Position numbers and translations under genes: made by a program
In this document: positions 4,854 to 5,443 of the stretch, piece after piece
Numbering within the stretch: position 1 is the first letter of the stretch
Layout of the letters: every line of letters starts with the position of its first letter
Assembly (NCBI GenBank): GCA_027081565.1
Contig: JALWKG010000122.1
Span: forward strand, 1-5,443
Reading direction: 5' to 3'
DNA from: Helicobacteraceae bacterium
GTDB taxonomy: Bacteria > Campylobacterota > Campylobacteria > Campylobacterales > Sulfurimonadaceae
DNA length: 5,443 nucleotides
The notes under the pieces: generated by a model
Told to the model about the DNA's origin: nothing
Seen by the model: only the letters and a program-made list of their open reading frames with translations
The model's database searches: none

Positions 4854-4995
4854 TACCATGCTCCCGTATACTTTCCATCTTTATCAAATCCATAATGCAC
4901 CTTAGTTCCATTGTTAAACTCTGGTCTAACTTGACGTACTCTTCAGCTGACCATAACGTTGATAAAAACCCTAAGATTAAAATAAAAATTTTCAC
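4816..4995 (-). pseudogene. Signal-peptide start of a lost secreted protein
   Basis: GTG at 4995 with AAGGGG 5 bases upstream opens a 59-codon frame. It begins MKIFILILGFLSTLWSAEEY: a lysine, a hydrophobic core of about 13 residues and a small-residue end (WSA before EE), a good Sec signal peptide. After about residue 20 the frame (VKLDQSLTME...) is merely the shifted reading of toxin tail 1 and then of the 89-aa immunity gene, ending at a TGA inside it. The natural interpretation is the 5' end of a large secreted polymorphic-toxin gene whose middle was deleted, leaving the start joined out of frame to the 3' end. Twin TATAAT boxes lie upstream. Confidence 0.6.
4853..4942 (-). pseudogene. Toxin C-terminal tail 1 (29 codons)
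   Basis: Open from a TGA at 4943-4945 to the TAA at 4853-4855: RVRQVRPEFNNGTKVHYGFD then KDGKYTGAW. It has no start codon of its own. The KVHYGFD-DGKYTGxW ending looks like the close of a polymorphic-toxin C-terminal domain, and its stop overlaps the start of the immunity-like gene (TAATG), as in a real toxin/immunity junction. It is one frame away from the signal-peptide ORF that overlaps it, so no full secreted protein can be made without a frameshift. Confidence 0.55.
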
Positions 4996-5080
4996 AGAGA
5001 CCCCTTAAGTAAATAATTAATATTGAATAATAACATAATTAATCATATTATTATATAATTATAAAAATATATTTACATTT
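4996..5080 (-). promoter_or_regulatory. AT-rich promoter region of the toxin/immunity array
   Basis: Almost pure A/T from about 5010 to 5080. On the minus strand two perfect TATAAT hexamers occur (5058-5063 and 5050-5055), about 55-65 bases before the GTG at 4995; AAGGGG at about 5001-5006 is the ribosome site. No clear -35 box is seen; in Campylobacterota sigma-70 promoters the -35 is often replaced by T-rich periodicity. Being so AT-rich, matches to TATAAT are weak evidence on their own. Confidence 0.4.
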
Positions 5081-5178
5081 TATGGTATCTCTAAAAACCC
5101 CATTTCCATAAGTCTAAAGTACCCATAACTCTTTTTGAAATTTCTATTTTCGAGATTTCCACCGTTGATGTTGAAAAA

Positions 5179-5218
5179 TTGATTGAATCTTCATGAAAAA
5201 CAGTGAATACTCAATCAA
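5179..5218. repeat. 8-bp inverted repeat with 24-base loop
   Basis: TTGATTGA (5179-5186) and TCAATCAA (5211-5218) are perfect reverse complements. The wide loop and lack of a following T tract on the minus strand argue against a terminator. It lies just downstream of the transposase remnant's stop. Confidence 0.3.
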
Positions 5219-5231
5219 GTTCTCTCTTTTT

Positions 5232-5363
5232 TTATAACATTTGTATCTTTTTAAGTCTTACCAGTTGTTCATATCTAAAGAGATTGTAGGTCAAGTTCAT
5301 AAAGCCTATATTTGATCTATGCGTTCTATACCTATAATGTTTGAGACTGAAAATGTAGTTATT
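5232..5363 (-). pseudogene. IS5-family transposase C-terminal remnant
   Basis: 43 codons between a TAA at 5364-5366 and the TAA at 5232-5234. The stretch YRYRTHRSNIGFMNLTYNLF followed by RYEQLVRLK resembles the extreme C-terminus of IS5-group DDE transposases, where a basic YR-R segment precedes a NLxYNxxRYEQ helix. The catalytic DDE residues would lie upstream and are not recognisable in the remaining 80 bases of the window, so the gene is broken here. Family assignment is by memory of the motif only. Confidence 0.55.
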
Positions 5364-5374
5364 TTACAGTCTCA
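5342..5374. repeat. Strong stem-loop inside the IS remnant
   Basis: TGAGACTG-AAAAT (5342-5354) pairs with ATTTT-A-CAGTCTCA (5361-5374) around a 6-base loop: 13 paired positions with one bulged base. No T tract follows on either strand, so it is not a standard terminator. It ends right where TTGGGAACGAGA begins (about 5380), a string that looks like half of a larger palindromic repeat. Confidence 0.6.
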
Positions 5375-5443
5375 GAACTTGGGAACGAGAAATCTTGGTT
5401 ATGAGAGTAGCTTGTTTTTCAAATAGATAAAAAAATTCTTAAT

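Larger units (their letters stand above)
5084..5443 (-). mobile_element. Decayed IS5-like insertion sequence (right end in window)
   Basis: GGTATCTCTAAAAACCCC at 5084-5101 has the look of an IS5-group terminal inverted repeat. It marks a sharp change from the AT-rich promoter region, and 148 bases inside it ends a transposase-like C-terminal remnant. No intact gene is found between 5084 and the window edge; the opposite terminal repeat is not in view. The stretch between 5102 and 5231 holds nothing else I can identify beyond a weak 8-bp inverted repeat. Confidence 0.45.

Noticed and set aside
1..5443. CRISPR array, tRNA or rRNA genes
   Set aside because: No regularly spaced short repeats, cloverleaf-like sequence or rRNA-like stretch was seen on either strand.

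Overview
The window looks like a chromosomal piece of a Campylobacterota bacterium, of the Sulfurovum/Sulfurimonas kind. This is an inference from the style of the RecQ and SelU proteins, the AT-rich spacers and the small tightly packed genes; no taxonomic marker such as rRNA is present.

The left part (1-2273) is ordinary. The last 56 codons of a tRNA 2-selenouridine synthase (selU/mnmH) run rightward. They meet, tail to tail with a 4-base overlap, a leftward two-gene unit of recQ followed by an orphan ribbon-helix-helix antitoxin.

The right part (about 2419-4995, all on the minus strand, visibly more AT-rich than recQ) is a compact array of polymorphic-toxin debris. Read in its own direction (right to left) it holds: (i) an AT-rich promoter-like stretch, a good ribosome site and a GTG start with a secretion signal peptide; (ii) about 30 codons of a toxin tail, out of frame with that signal peptide, then an 89-aa immunity-like gene; (iii) a second toxin tail of about 32 codons, then a truncated immunity start; (iv) a zinc-ribbon ORF with an in-frame amber stop; (v) a 5'-truncated pretoxin linker with a complete C-terminal toxin domain, then a 178-aa probable immunity gene with a TTG start; (vi) a second, about 91% identical copy of the pretoxin linker whose toxin domain is gone; (vii) a second tiny zinc-ribbon ORF, a 27-codon ORF and an Imm40-type immunity gene, linked by ATGA overlaps. 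The simplest reading is that one large secreted Rhs-like or similar toxin gene was reduced by deletion to its start, and that displaced 3' toxin/immunity cassettes accumulated behind it. The immunity genes stay intact while the toxins are mostly broken, as expected if immunity is still useful against neighbouring kin.

The far right (5084-5443) has no intact gene. It holds a decayed IS5-like insertion sequence: a probable terminal repeat, a 43-codon transposase C-terminal remnant and a strong stem-loop. Names for the toxin and immunity families come from recognition of sequence style, not from a search. Only RecQ is beyond doubt; SelU and Imm40 are strong.
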